Positions 9,740 to 19,879 of a DNA stretch of 39,158 nt are shown here, piece after piece. Below the pieces are notes generated by a model. It made no database searches, was not told the origin of the DNA, and saw only the letters and a program-made list of their open reading frames with translations. Source of the DNA: Rhodothermales bacterium (lineage in GTDB: Bacteria > Bacteroidota > Rhodothermia > Rhodothermales > Bin80); contig JAAXGT010000123.1 in NCBI GenBank assembly GCA_012271205.1, forward strand, positions 485 through 39,642, read 5' to 3'. Each line of letters begins with the position of its first letter. Position 1 is the stretch's first letter. Both the position numbers and the translations under genes were made by a program.

Positions 9740-11203
9740 ATGCTATCAACTCCAGTTCGTGTACGCTTCGCTCCCAGTCCAACCGGTTACCTCCACATCG
9801 GCGGGCTACGTACAGCTTTATATTGTTACCTGTTTGCACGCCGTACCGGCGGACGTTTTATACTTCGGATTGAAGATACTGACCAGTCCCGACTTGTCGA
9901 AGATGCCGAAGAAGATATTGTCGCCTCGTTGAAATGGGCCGGTTTTTCGGTCGACGAGAGTCCAGAGCAGGGCGGCCCCCACGCACCATACCGCCAATCT
10001 CAGAGGGGGGCACTTTACCGGGCTCATGCCAGCACTTTGATTGACAGAGGGCACGCGTATTACGCGTTTGATTCCCCAGAGTCGATACGATTGCTCCGGG
10101 AGCATGGCCAGGCCTACGATGCTGCCCACCGGATGCAGATGCAGAACAGCCTGGTGCTGCCGAGGCATAACGTGGAGGCCCGGCTTGCAAATGGCGATGC
10201 CTACACTGTCCGGCTACACGTCCCGGAAGACACTACGATCTGTTTTGAGGACTGTATCAAGGGGACAGTAAAAATACCTTCGAATAGCCTTAATGATCAG
10301 GTTCTGGTCAAATCGGACGGTATGCCGACATACCATTTAGCCAACGTGGTTGATGATCATTTGATGGGTATAAGTCACGTTATACGTGGCGATGAGTGGC
10401 TACCGTCCACACCGAAACATGTACTTCTGTACCGGGCGCTGGGATGGCAGATCCCCGTAATGGCTCATTTGCCGCTTATACTTAGTCCTTCCGGGGGCAA
10501 GCTTTCGAAACGCAGTGCTCAGCGGTTGGGGATTCCGGTAGATGTGCGAGATTACCGGACGGCCGGTTATGAGCCAGAGGCCTTGTTGAACTTTTTGGCA
10601 CTCTTGGGTTGGAATCCAGGCACAGACAAAGAAGTCTTCTCGTTGGCTGAGCTGGAGGAGACGTTTTCACTGCAGCGTGTTGGCACTTCTCCCGGCCTGT
10701 TTGATCTGGAAAAGCTGAAATGGCTCAACGGCCAGCATCTCAGCCGCATGCAGCCGTCTGAAGTGCTGCAACGCGCCCGTCCAGCACTAGAAGCAGCGGG
10801 CATCGCCCCAGACGAAGCATATGCAACTGAAGTAATCCGACTAGTCAAAAACCGTATGCATCGTGCGAGTGATCTCGCAGAATTGTTCAGTTATTTCTTT
10901 GCAGATCCAATCACGTACGATGCGGCTGGCATCCGCAAGCGCTGGAAACCCGATTCGCCCAGTCTCGTGCTCCGATATGCCGATCGTCTCGCCCGTTTGG
11001 CCCCTTTCGATGAAACGTCACTGGAAGCCGAACTGCGAACACTGGCCAAAACAGCTGGTGTAGGGGGCGGGCGTCTGATTCACCCCGTCCGGCTGGCGGT
11101 CAGTGGTACTACCGCTGGCCCGGGCCTCTTTGCCATGCTGGCTACATTGGGACGGGACTCAGTAATTCGCCGCCTGCAAGCTGCCGCACAAGCGCTTGCC
11201 TGA
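9740..11203 (+). CDS. gltX: Glutamate--tRNA ligase
   Basis: RVRFAPSPTGYLHIGGLRTALYCYLFARRTGGRFILRIEDTDQSR and KLSKR signature. Start set at ATG 9740 (MLSTPVRVRFAPSPTG), in frame with the longer ORF 9527..11203. Confidence 0.95.
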   Translation: MLSTPVRVRFAPSPTGYLHIGGLRTALYCYLFARRTGGRFILRIEDTDQSRLVEDAEEDIVASLKWAGFSVDESPEQGGPHAPYRQSQRGALYRAHASTLIDRGHAYYAFDSPESIRLLREHGQAYDAAHRMQMQNSLVLPRHNVEARLANGDAYTVRLHVPEDTTICFEDCIKGTVKIPSNSLNDQVLVKSDGMPTYHLANVVDDHLMGISHVIRGDEWLPSTPKHVLLYRALGWQIPVMAHLPLILSPSGGKLSKRSAQRLGIPVDVRDYRTAGYEPEALLNFLALLGWNPGTDKEVFSLAELEETFSLQRVGTSPGLFDLEKLKWLNGQHLSRMQPSEVLQRARPALEAAGIAPDEAYATEVIRLVKNRMHRASDLAELFSYFFADPITYDAAGIRKRWKPDSPSLVLRYADRLARLAPFDETSLEAELRTLAKTAGVGGGRLIHPVRLAVSGTTAGPGLFAMLATLGRDSVIRRLQAAAQALA

Positions 11204-11580
11204 TGCGGCTTATTGTCCACACTCCTTTACATGCAGTGATTCAGCTAAGACCACACGCTACTGTACCTGCATGGACGGCCGGAAAGGGCTTTGTATCGAT
11301 TACGCGAACTGCAACGGAGTTGTCTATCATTTGTCCTGAATCGAGAGTGCCACCTGAATTTCCGGCCGCGCGTGGTTGGACGCTGATCGAATTGGAGGGG
11401 CCGCTGGATTTCGGCGCTGTCGGCATTCTGCATGCGCTGCTCACACCCCTTGCCCAAAGTGGTGTGCCGGTGCTCACAATGGCAACACACGACACGGATT
11501 TTGTGCTCGTGCGCGACGCTAAATGCGCTTGTTCAGCCCTTGCAGAGGCTGGCTACCAGGTCACTTGGCCAAGCGGGTGA
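11203..11580 (+). CDS. ACT-domain-containing protein (125 aa)
   Basis: WTLIELEGPLDFGAVGILHALLTPLAQSGVPVLTMATHDTDFVLV resembles the small ACT_7/CASTOR-like family. Start overlaps the gltX stop (TGATG). Confidence 0.75.
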   Translation: MRLIVHTPLHAVIQLRPHATVPAWTAGKGFVSITRTATELSIICPESRVPPEFPAARGWTLIELEGPLDFGAVGILHALLTPLAQSGVPVLTMATHDTDFVLVRDAKCACSALAEAGYQVTWPSG

Positions 11581-13813
11581 GTGCGGCGTGTACGAGTGCT
11601 TGCACCTGATGCGGTGATGCCTTCCCACGAGTTTTCTGCATAACTTGCCCGACAAAGAACCCGGCCAGCCCGGTCTTGCCACGATGGTACGCCTGTACAC
11701 GATCAGCATACGTGGTCAGGACTTCTTCCACAAGTGTCACCAACGTGCGTTCATCGCTCACCCGGGATGCCCGCAGCCGTTCCAGAAGAGTCTCCGGGTT
11801 GCCGCCTTTTTTGAGCATGGTAGCAAGCACTTCACGAGCCTCATGCGTAGTTGCGTGCTGGGTATTTACGAGCGCGACGAGCTGCGCAAATTCGACTGCT
11901 GTAAACGGCAAGTCGGACAAAAACCGGCCGTTCAGCGCCGGAAGTAAATGGTTGGCCATCCAGGTGGCTACCAGAGCCCGGTCCACGAGGGCGGACGCGC
12001 CAGCGAAAAACACAGGGCCACCCTCCGTTGAATAAATGGGTATGCCAACTGCAGGAGGAATTCCTGCCCGGGCCAGCCAGGCCCGAGCTTCAGGCTTAAC
12101 AGAGGGGGCATCCGGAATGTGTATGTGTGGCTGAGGCTTCTCTGGGACGGTTTTAGCCACCTTTGTCCTGCTCCATGAGTCGCGCAAGGATACGATGCAA
12201 TTGAATGCTGCCACAGCTTCGTGCGCGTGTTCGGGATCACGCCAGAAATAACCCAGTCGCGTAAACTGATATCGTTCTTCCGGATCATCTTCCAGCACAC
12301 TGGGCTCTATGCGCGCGTGCTCGTAGACTACAAGCGAGTCCGCATTCAAATCCGACAAGAAATCCTCGCCCGGTGCCGCAGCATTGAACAGGTGGTCATA
12401 CAGCCGAACTGTAACCGGAATGGAGCGCCGGGCGTCCACCCAGTGAATAGTACTGCGCGCCTTGGGCGTCGGGTTCTTCGCTGTAGTACTGGCAGAATCC
12501 TTGAATACGGTGCAGTACAGGCGAACTGGCCGACCAGCCCGGTCCTTTTCCACGCGATCGCACCGGATAACATAGGCATGCCGCAAACGAACCGAGCCAC
12601 CCGGAATCAATCGCCGAAATCCCTTTGGTGGTTCCTCAGCAAAGTCATCCTGCTCAATCAGGAGCTCGCCGGATAGTGGTACCGGACGTGTTCCCTCGCG
12701 TGGAATATCATGCGGCCAATAGGGGGCCTCCAGTTCTTCTACCAGCCCGTCGCGCCAATTCATGATCGTCACTGGCAGTGGATCCAAAACGCACATTACA
12801 CGCTTTGCCTTGTCATTTAAATCCTGCCGAATGGCATGCTCCAACTGGCCAGGATGGTACGTGCTGTCCACCTTCGTCGTCCCGATGCAAGTGCAAAAGG
12901 TGCGGATAGCATTCGGTGTTACGCCGCGACGTCGAAGCCCGGCCAATGTTGGCATTCGCGGATCGCTCCAGCTGTCCACGTATCCGTCACGAACCAGCTG
13001 CAACAGTTTCCGCTTCGAAGTCACGGTATAGTCCATATTCAGTCGGGCGAACTCGTATTGATACGGCCTGGGGTTGATACCCAAAGCGTCCAAATACCAG
13101 TCGTAGAGTACGCGGTTGGCCATAAACTCCAGCGTGCAGATGGAATGCGTGATTTTCTCGATCGCATCGCTCTGCCCATGTGCCCAGTCGTAGAATGGAT
13201 AAATGCACCACGTATTGCCTCGGCGATAATGATGGGCATGACGAATGCGATACATGAGCGGATCCCGCATTTTCATGTTGGGGTGCGCCATGTCAATTTT
13301 CGCGCGCAAGACGCGTGTCCCATCATCAAACGCTCCTGCCCGCATTTGCGCAAATAGGGCCAAGCTCTCTTCCGGACTGCGTTTTCGAAACGGGCTTTCC
13401 GAGCCGGGCTGCGTTACTGTGCCACGCAGGGCACGAATGGTTTCTTCAGAGGAATCATCTACGTAGGCCAGGCCCAGTTGAATGAGCTTGCAGGCCCAGT
13501 CGTAGAGCTGTTCGAAGTAATCGGAGGCGTAGAATTCGTTTTCGCCCCAGTCGAAACCCAGCCAGCGTAAGTCCCGCTTTATAGCATCCACGTATTTCTG
13601 ATCCTCAGTGGCCGGATTCGTGTCATCAAATCGAAGATGGCACTGACCGCCATACTCGGCCGCCAATCCAAAATTCAGTGTACTGCTCTTAGCGTGCCCG
13701 ATGTGCAGATAGCCGTTAGGCTCCGGAGGAAACCGCACGGCAATGCGGCTTACTTTGCCACGCTTGAGGTCGTCATTTATGATTGCGCGAATAAAGTCGC
13801 TGGCACTCGCCAT
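11561..13813 (-). CDS. glnS: Glutamine--tRNA ligase fused to a C-terminal GatB/YqeY domain
   Basis: RFPPEPNGYLHIGHAKSSTLNFGLAAEYGGQCHLRFDDTNP (GlnRS). The C-terminal ~140 aa (EAREVLATMLKKGGNPETLLERLRASRVSDERTLVTLVEEVL...VGQVMQKTRGKASPHQVQALVHAAL) match GatB/YqeY style. Confidence 0.93.
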   Translation of the reverse strand: MASASDFIRAIINDDLKRGKVSRIAVRFPPEPNGYLHIGHAKSSTLNFGLAAEYGGQCHLRFDDTNPATEDQKYVDAIKRDLRWLGFDWGENEFYASDYFEQLYDWACKLIQLGLAYVDDSSEETIRALRGTVTQPGSESPFRKRSPEESLALFAQMRAGAFDDGTRVLRAKIDMAHPNMKMRDPLMYRIRHAHHYRRGNTWCIYPFYDWAHGQSDAIEKITHSICTLEFMANRVLYDWYLDALGINPRPYQYEFARLNMDYTVTSKRKLLQLVRDGYVDSWSDPRMPTLAGLRRRGVTPNAIRTFCTCIGTTKVDSTYHPGQLEHAIRQDLNDKAKRVMCVLDPLPVTIMNWRDGLVEELEAPYWPHDIPREGTRPVPLSGELLIEQDDFAEEPPKGFRRLIPGGSVRLRHAYVIRCDRVEKDRAGRPVRLYCTVFKDSASTTAKNPTPKARSTIHWVDARRSIPVTVRLYDHLFNAAAPGEDFLSDLNADSLVVYEHARIEPSVLEDDPEERYQFTRLGYFWRDPEHAHEAVAAFNCIVSLRDSWSRTKVAKTVPEKPQPHIHIPDAPSVKPEARAWLARAGIPPAVGIPIYSTEGGPVFFAGASALVDRALVATWMANHLLPALNGRFLSDLPFTAVEFAQLVALVNTQHATTHEAREVLATMLKKGGNPETLLERLRASRVSDERTLVTLVEEVLTTYADRVQAYHRGKTGLAGFFVGQVMQKTRGKASPHQVQALVHAALTRLAK

Positions 13814-13870
13814 GGGTAAATGTTAAATTGGCTGCCTGGTATAACGCTTTCGCCTTCGCAAGAATCCCCG

Positions 13871-14854
13871 CTACCGGGCAAGGAATTCCTGGACCAGCAT
13901 GCGCGCGGCGGCTCTTGCGGTAATCTGCCCTCGGGCCACCTGATCCTGCAGGCTGGACAACTTCGTCGCCTGCGTTGTTGCCCGCGTGAATTCCAGTGCC
14001 AGCATCCTCTCGGCTGCCCTTAATACTTCTGCTTTTGCCTGCATCTTTCGACGCGCAACAAACTGCCCTTGGGTCCGCATTTCTTTTTTAAAGAGCTCGA
14101 CCGCCTCCCATACCTCCACTACGCCGTTCCCGGTAAATGCACTGCAGGCCAGAACCGGTGGCTGCCAAGAACTGCTCGTGCGCATCGCCAGTGCACGCCG
14201 ATATTGCCTGACCGCGGTTTCTGCAGCAGACTTCATTGCCCCGTCCGCCTTCGATACGGCTATAATGTCTGCGGTTTCCAGAATGCCCCGCTTGATGCCC
14301 TGCAGCTCATCTCCCGCATGAGCTAACACTAGGAGTACTACCGTGTCCACGATATCACGCACGGCAATCTCACTTTGGCCCGTGCCCACCGTTTCAATAA
14401 GCACAACTCTATAGCCGGCTGCTTCGCACAGCAGCATGGCTCCATGCGTGGTGCTTGCGATGCCGCCCGGAGCTACCCGGGAAGGAGATGGGCGGATATA
14501 GGCCTTCTCCTCAGCCGCCAGTTTAGGCATGCGCGTTTTGTCCCCCAGAATACTGCCACGGGTAATGGCGCTGGAAGGGTCAATTGCGAGAACAGCCACG
14601 CTACAGCCACTTTTAACAAGATGAAGACCTAATGCTTCAATGAATGTGCTCTTTCCGGCCCCGGGAGTACCGGTAATGGCTACGCGAAGCGCACCGCCAG
14701 TCTTTGACATACACGCCGCCAGAAGCTCATCTGCAATATCCTGATCCGCTTCCCGTGAACTCTCAAGCAAGGTGATGGCACGGCCAAGAAGTTTGCGATC
14801 CCCCGCAATGATTCCTTTCGTCCACCGCTCGGGCGATGCTGCAATCTCGTGCAT
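13871..14854 (-). CDS. meaB: Methylmalonyl-CoA mutase-associated GTPase MeaB
   Basis: VAITGTPGAGKSTFIEALGLHLVKSGCSVAVLAIDPSS, FIRPSPSR-like YIRPSPSR, VVLIETVGTGQSE: MeaB/ArgK motifs. Confidence 0.93.
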   Translation of the reverse strand: MHEIAASPERWTKGIIAGDRKLLGRAITLLESSREADQDIADELLAACMSKTGGALRVAITGTPGAGKSTFIEALGLHLVKSGCSVAVLAIDPSSAITRGSILGDKTRMPKLAAEEKAYIRPSPSRVAPGGIASTTHGAMLLCEAAGYRVVLIETVGTGQSEIAVRDIVDTVVLLVLAHAGDELQGIKRGILETADIIAVSKADGAMKSAAETAVRQYRRALAMRTSSSWQPPVLACSAFTGNGVVEVWEAVELFKKEMRTQGQFVARRKMQAKAEVLRAAERMLALEFTRATTQATKLSSLQDQVARGQITARAAARMLVQEFLAR

Positions 14855-16992
14855 TAAACCGCGTGGCGCGTCAGCAAAAGCTCTAGAATGCTCTTCGCAG
14901 CTTCCGCAACGACGGTGCCTGGACCAAAGATGCTGCTGACTCCTGCTGCATAAAGCTGCTCGTAATCCTCCGTCGGAACAATTCCCCCCACAACCACTAA
15001 CGCATCGCTGTGCCCGACTGCCTGCAATCTGTCTAAGAGCTCAGGCACAAGCGTTTGATGAGCACCAGCCAAGCTGGATACTCCCACAACATGCACGTCA
15101 TTATCGACAGCCTGGCGAGCCACTTCATCCGGAGTCTGGAATAGCGGCCCGACATCCACGTCAAATCCGAGGTCAGCAAACGAGGTCGCAATAATACGTG
15201 CACCACGATCGTGACCGTCCTGTCCTACTTTTGCGACCAGGATTCGTGGACGACGCCCCTCCAACTCGGCAAACCGGTCTGCCAGTGTACGTGTGCACAA
15301 TATGATATTGTCTGTAGGCATTGCAGTGGCGTAGACGCCGCTGAGTACCGGCGTTCGTGCGACGTAGCGTGTAAATTCGTCCTCCAGCACCTTGGAAATC
15401 TCGCCTAGCGTAGCCCGAACACGCGCTGCTCTGATAACGGCGGCGAGAAGGTTTTTCTTCCCGTTCCGGGTTGCTTGCTTCAATTCATCCAGAGCCGTCT
15501 CCAACCGGGCGGGATTGCGCTGTGTTTTCACCGCCTGCAAGCGTTGCTTCTGGTTTTCGAGCACTTCCAGATTGTCCACTCGCAACAATTTGAGTGGGTT
15601 ATCACCAGCGCACCGGTAGCGATTCACACCGACTACAATCTGTCGGCCACGGTCTATACGGGCTTGTTTTGAGGCTGCTGCCTCGTCGATACGAAGTTTA
15701 GGCAGTCCGGCCATGACCGCTTCTGTCATGCCACCCAGAGTTTCGATTTCCTGTATGTGTGCCCAAGCACGTTCCGTAAGCAATCGCGTGAGGTTCTCCA
15801 CATAATAGGAACCGCCCCATGGATCGATGGCTCGAGTAAGCCCGGATTCTTCGCGCAGCACCAGTTGTGTCGTACGGGCGATCCGGGCCGTCTGGGGGGA
15901 GGGTAGGGCTAACGCTTCATCCAACGCGTTGGTATGAAGCGACTGTGTCTGGCCGCAAACTGCAGCCAAAGCCTCAAGCATAGTCCGAGCCACATTATTG
16001 TAGGGTGACTGTGCGGTGAGGCTGTATCCGGACGTCTGGCAGTGTGTGCGCAGCGCCATGGACTTGGGGTTCTCGGGGCCAAAAGGCTTGATCAAGCGGG
16101 CCCAGATCAGGCGGGCGGCACGCAGCTTTGCGATTTCCATGAAGTAGTGCATGCCGACGCCGAAGAAAAAAGACAAGCGTGGTGCAAATGCATCTATGCT
16201 CAGTCCTCGCTTCAGCCCCGTACGTACGTATTCCAGCCCGTTGGCTAAAGTATATGCCAGTTCCAAATCAGCCGGTGCGCCCGCTTCATGCATATGGTAA
16301 CCACTCACCGACACCGCATTAAAACGCGGCATATACTGTGCGCACCATTCTATGACGTCACCAACTATACGCATGGACGGCATTGGTGGATAGATATAGG
16401 TATTGCGCACCATAAACTCCTTTAGGATGTCATTCTGTATGGTGCCCCGCAAGTGGCGGACGCCTACCCCGGATTCTTCAGCTGCAACAATGAAAAAGGC
16501 GAGTACCGGCAATACGGCACCATTCATTGTCATGGATACACTGACACGCTCCAGAGGAATGTCGGCAAAGAGCACCTTCATGTCCTCCACGCTGTCTATG
16601 GCTACGCCTGCCTGACCGACGTCACCGCCCACACGGGGATGATCTGAGTCGTATCCACGATGTGTGGGCAAATCAAAGGCGACGGACAGCCCTTTCTGCC
16701 CGGAGGCCAGAGCATGGCGGTAGAAAGCATTGGAATCCTCAGCAGTGGAAAAGCCAGCATACTGTCGAACGGTCCAGGGTCGCTCTGCATACATAGTGGG
16801 GTATGGGCCACGTAAGAAGGGCGGCTGACCTGCGGCGTACTCCAGATGCTCACAGGTGTCCAAATGCTCAGATCCATACCAAGGACGCAGCGTAATTTGT
16901 TCGTCCGTTGCCCACAATGGCTCCGCCGGGCGTTCAGGCTCTACGCCCTTAGGTGCATACGAGAGGGAGGCAAAATCAGGCCGGATGGACAT
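14854..16992 (-). CDS. mutB: Methylmalonyl-CoA mutase, large (catalytic) subunit
   Basis: [55 protein letters not shown]-terminal B12 domain [36 protein letters not shown] (DxHxxG). Confidence 0.96.
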   Translation of the reverse strand: MSIRPDFASLSYAPKGVEPERPAEPLWATDEQITLRPWYGSEHLDTCEHLEYAAGQPPFLRGPYPTMYAERPWTVRQYAGFSTAEDSNAFYRHALASGQKGLSVAFDLPTHRGYDSDHPRVGGDVGQAGVAIDSVEDMKVLFADIPLERVSVSMTMNGAVLPVLAFFIVAAEESGVGVRHLRGTIQNDILKEFMVRNTYIYPPMPSMRIVGDVIEWCAQYMPRFNAVSVSGYHMHEAGAPADLELAYTLANGLEYVRTGLKRGLSIDAFAPRLSFFFGVGMHYFMEIAKLRAARLIWARLIKPFGPENPKSMALRTHCQTSGYSLTAQSPYNNVARTMLEALAAVCGQTQSLHTNALDEALALPSPQTARIARTTQLVLREESGLTRAIDPWGGSYYVENLTRLLTERAWAHIQEIETLGGMTEAVMAGLPKLRIDEAAASKQARIDRGRQIVVGVNRYRCAGDNPLKLLRVDNLEVLENQKQRLQAVKTQRNPARLETALDELKQATRNGKKNLLAAVIRAARVRATLGEISKVLEDEFTRYVARTPVLSGVYATAMPTDNIILCTRTLADRFAELEGRRPRILVAKVGQDGHDRGARIIATSFADLGFDVDVGPLFQTPDEVARQAVDNDVHVVGVSSLAGAHQTLVPELLDRLQAVGHSDALVVVGGIVPTEDYEQLYAAGVSSIFGPGTVVAEAAKSILELLLTRHAV

Positions 16993-18475
16993 CGATCAGA
17001 TCTAAAATGCTTGTAGCCGCAGCCGTCATATCCTGCCCTGCGCGCAGCAGCGGCCATTCGGAGGACTTCGCCGGCAATATTTTCTCCCCGACTAGAATTA
17101 CGACGAGTCCATCTACACTGGTGGCCTGAGCTTGTGAAAAAGCCAATACCACATCCACGGAGGCATCCATTGTATCAGCCAATTCAAATCCGCCGCAAGT
17201 CAATACGCGAAGCACCCAGGTATGCACACTCTCCTGTGCACACGGCAAAACGTACGCCACAGGACGACGGCCTCGCGCAGAAACGCGGCTGCGCAGCGCT
17301 GTAAATGGTGACGCCAAGCGGCCTGCATCAGAGTCATACAAGGGCCACGCACTCGGGTCAGGAAATTTGTTTACGCCAACAAATGGAAGCTCGCCGCATC
17401 CTATAAGTCGTCTGCGCTCACTGTCCGCCGCAAGTACCAACTCTTCGGCAAAGGCCTGCGCCTTCAGAAAACCGCCACGCTCATCCAGTTCCTGAAACAA
17501 TGCCCAGGCGTTCGCTCCCAGTTTCTCGGTCAAGACCTCGATGTACCATGATCCAGCGGCTGCATCGACGGACTGATTCAGCTTTGCTTCATGCTGTAAT
17601 ATCAGTTGCATGTTGAGTTCCAGACGATTTTTCCCTACATGAATCACGTCGCAGCCACCAACTGCGGCGGCTGCATGCTGCAAACTCAGTCGTGCCAGAT
17701 GTGTATCTGGATCCAGTGCATTGGAATACCTTTCGCTCATCACGCCCTGTACAAACACGGGGGCATCAACTATGCCAAAGGCCGCAAGTACTTGCATGGT
17801 TAAGTGTCGCAATGCGCGCAGCCGTGCGATCTCAATCAGATAACGCGGACCCACAGGAACGGTGAAGTATAGGCGATGAGCAACATCCCGCCCGTCTAGC
17901 CGGGCAAACGTGTCGGCCATCAAGCCGATGGCAAAGGCCAACTCGTGCACGTGCGTGGCGCCGGCCTGATGCCAAGGCACAAGGTCAACATGAATGGTTT
18001 TGAGGTGCGTGCCACGCGCGGCCTGAATACCGGCAGTCAGATCGGCAAGCGGCCGCTTGGCATCGATAGCGACGGCACCGTGCAGGTCACAGGGTAATAC
18101 GCCCAGGCGCTTTGCACAGGCCATCAGACGCTCCACCCCGGCTGCGGAGGCCAATGCTCCCTCCAGAAAAAGCGAAACCTTTTCCAGTGGCACTCCCGCC
18201 AGTTCGTCCTTGAGCGCGTTTCCATCCGGCAATTCAGACAGCCCGAGGGCGGTCGCCCCATCTTCAATTGCCTTGCTTGCACCGGAAAGCTGTACATCAC
18301 GGCGCACCAACCCTCCGTTGTGGCTGAAGGCATGTGGCCACCGGCGCTCACTCTTGCAGTATACTGGGCGTATGGAGATGCCCTCCAGCGTATGCCAGTC
18401 AAGATCCGAAGGCACTTGTGAGTCCCAGCCCTCAATCGGCGGAAAGAAATCACGTAAGGCCAGTGGCTCAGCCAT
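16976..18475 (-). CDS. mutA: Methylmalonyl-CoA mutase, small subunit (short form)
   Basis: MCM-like fold: [73 protein letters not shown]-terminus truncated with no recognisable DxHxxG B12 motif. Confidence 0.88.
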   Translation of the reverse strand: MAEPLALRDFFPPIEGWDSQVPSDLDWHTLEGISIRPVYCKSERRWPHAFSHNGGLVRRDVQLSGASKAIEDGATALGLSELPDGNALKDELAGVPLEKVSLFLEGALASAAGVERLMACAKRLGVLPCDLHGAVAIDAKRPLADLTAGIQAARGTHLKTIHVDLVPWHQAGATHVHELAFAIGLMADTFARLDGRDVAHRLYFTVPVGPRYLIEIARLRALRHLTMQVLAAFGIVDAPVFVQGVMSERYSNALDPDTHLARLSLQHAAAAVGGCDVIHVGKNRLELNMQLILQHEAKLNQSVDAAAGSWYIEVLTEKLGANAWALFQELDERGGFLKAQAFAEELVLAADSERRRLIGCGELPFVGVNKFPDPSAWPLYDSDAGRLASPFTALRSRVSARGRRPVAYVLPCAQESVHTWVLRVLTCGGFELADTMDASVDVVLAFSQAQATSVDGLVVILVGEKILPAKSSEWPLLRAGQDMTAAATSILDLIDVHPA

Positions 18476-18513
18476 CTTATGAAGCGGATCAGCCCGTCAA
18501 TATACGCGCAGCC

Positions 18514-19047
18514 TTATGCAAGGCTACGCCAAATTCGGACGATGTCATATATAGCAATTCCGTAGGCGACCGCCACGTTTAGCGATTGTTTGGCACCGTA
18601 CTGAGGAATCTCCAGTGCATATTCAGCCAGCACAAGAAGGTCTTCACTGACGCCGCCCAGCTCATTGCCGACAATCAGGCACAGCGGAAACGCGGTCCGG
18701 GGCAAAGCCGTAGTGGCTGTTGGCGTGTCCGTAAGCTCCAGTGCGGCTACCGTGTATCCGCAGCCAATAAGTGACCTGATGGCCGTTACGCCATCTTGTG
18801 CATAATCCCATGGGACCGTATCCTGCGCACCAAGGGCCGTTTTGTGCATTCCCCGGTTGCTGGGCGTTGCCGTGATACCCGTCAAAATCACCCGCTCAAC
18901 CAGTGCAGCGTCCGAGGTTCGGAACACCGCACCCACATTGTAGAGTGATCGTACATTATCAAGCACCACCGTTATCGGGTGACGGGGCAGTTTCTGTACC
19001 TCACTGGGCGAAGGGCGGGCAATTTGTTCGTGTCGAAGCTTTTGCAT
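18514..19047 (-). CDS. TrmH/SpoU-family RNA 2'-O-methyltransferase
   Basis: VVLDNVRSLYNVGAVFRTSDAALVERVILTGITATPSN...LIVGNELGGVSEDLL...IPQYGAKQSLNVAVAYGIAIYDIVR. Start set at MQKLRHEQ (19047) rather than the longer ORF start at 19122. Confidence 0.92.
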   Translation of the reverse strand: MQKLRHEQIARPSPSEVQKLPRHPITVVLDNVRSLYNVGAVFRTSDAALVERVILTGITATPSNRGMHKTALGAQDTVPWDYAQDGVTAIRSLIGCGYTVAALELTDTPTATTALPRTAFPLCLIVGNELGGVSEDLLVLAEYALEIPQYGAKQSLNVAVAYGIAIYDIVRIWRSLA

Positions 19048-19057
19048 AAGAATTAAC

Positions 19058-19741
19058 GTGATTGTAGCCATCGACGGTCCTGCAGGATCCGGAAAGAGCT
19101 CAACCGCCCGTCGGGTGGCCACGGCTTGCGGTTATATCCTTATGGATTCGGGAATGATGTACCGAACGGTTGCCCTTGCGTTCTTGCGACATGCCACCGC
19201 GTACACCGAAGCAGCGGCAAAAGATCTTCTGGCCTCTGTGCATCTGGAAATTACATTCGACGGGACGCGTATGGGTATGCGCTTGGACGGTCACGACATT
19301 ACTCCGTTGTTGCGTGCGCCGGAAATCAGCGCCATGGCCAGCAGAGTGGCGACAATGAAGTCGGTCAGACAATACTTGTTGCCTCTTCAGCATGGGTTGG
19401 CAACTCGCTATGGTCTCGATTCCGGATTGGTTGCGGAGGGACGGGACATGGGTACGGTCGTCTTCCCGGAAGCCGATCTCAAGTTCTTTCTCACCGCGTC
19501 CATGGACGTTCGTGCACAGCGCCGCCTGTTTGACCTGCATAAACAAGGAGAAAATGTCGTTTACGAAGAAGTTCTCAGTGCTATTATTGCACGTGATGAG
19601 CAGGATTCGAAGCGATCACTCGCGCCACTTCGCCAAGCCGCAGACGCCATTCTGATTAATACGGACCTCCTTTCACTGGACGAGCAAGTAGACCTGGTGC
19701 TCAATTACATTTGGGAACGCGTCCGCCAAACCCGTCGTTAA
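19058..19741 (+). CDS. cmk: Cytidylate kinase (GTG start)
   Basis: MIVAIDGPAGSGKSSTARRVA, YILMDSGMMYRTVALAFL, VAEGRDMGTVVFPEADLKFFLTASMDVRAQRR. Confidence 0.95.
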   Translation: MIVAIDGPAGSGKSSTARRVATACGYILMDSGMMYRTVALAFLRHATAYTEAAAKDLLASVHLEITFDGTRMGMRLDGHDITPLLRAPEISAMASRVATMKSVRQYLLPLQHGLATRYGLDSGLVAEGRDMGTVVFPEADLKFFLTASMDVRAQRRLFDLHKQGENVVYEEVLSAIIARDEQDSKRSLAPLRQAADAILINTDLLSLDEQVDLVLNYIWERVRQTRR

Positions 19742-19879
19742 TATTTGTTCGGTTGGCGAACGTGTGCGCCTTGCAGGCGTAGTTTCCCGCACGGTTTGTC
19801 GCTATTTACCCCTAAAACCCAACCCGGCACCAGCTGAAGGGAAGCGCAGCTTGAGGTGAATCGGGCTTTATGAGCTTTT

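Noticed and set aside
18514-19122. 202-aa version of the methyltransferase starting at 19122
   Set aside because: The extra N-terminus is antisense to the cmk P-loop; the family N-terminus fits MQKLRHEQ at 19047.
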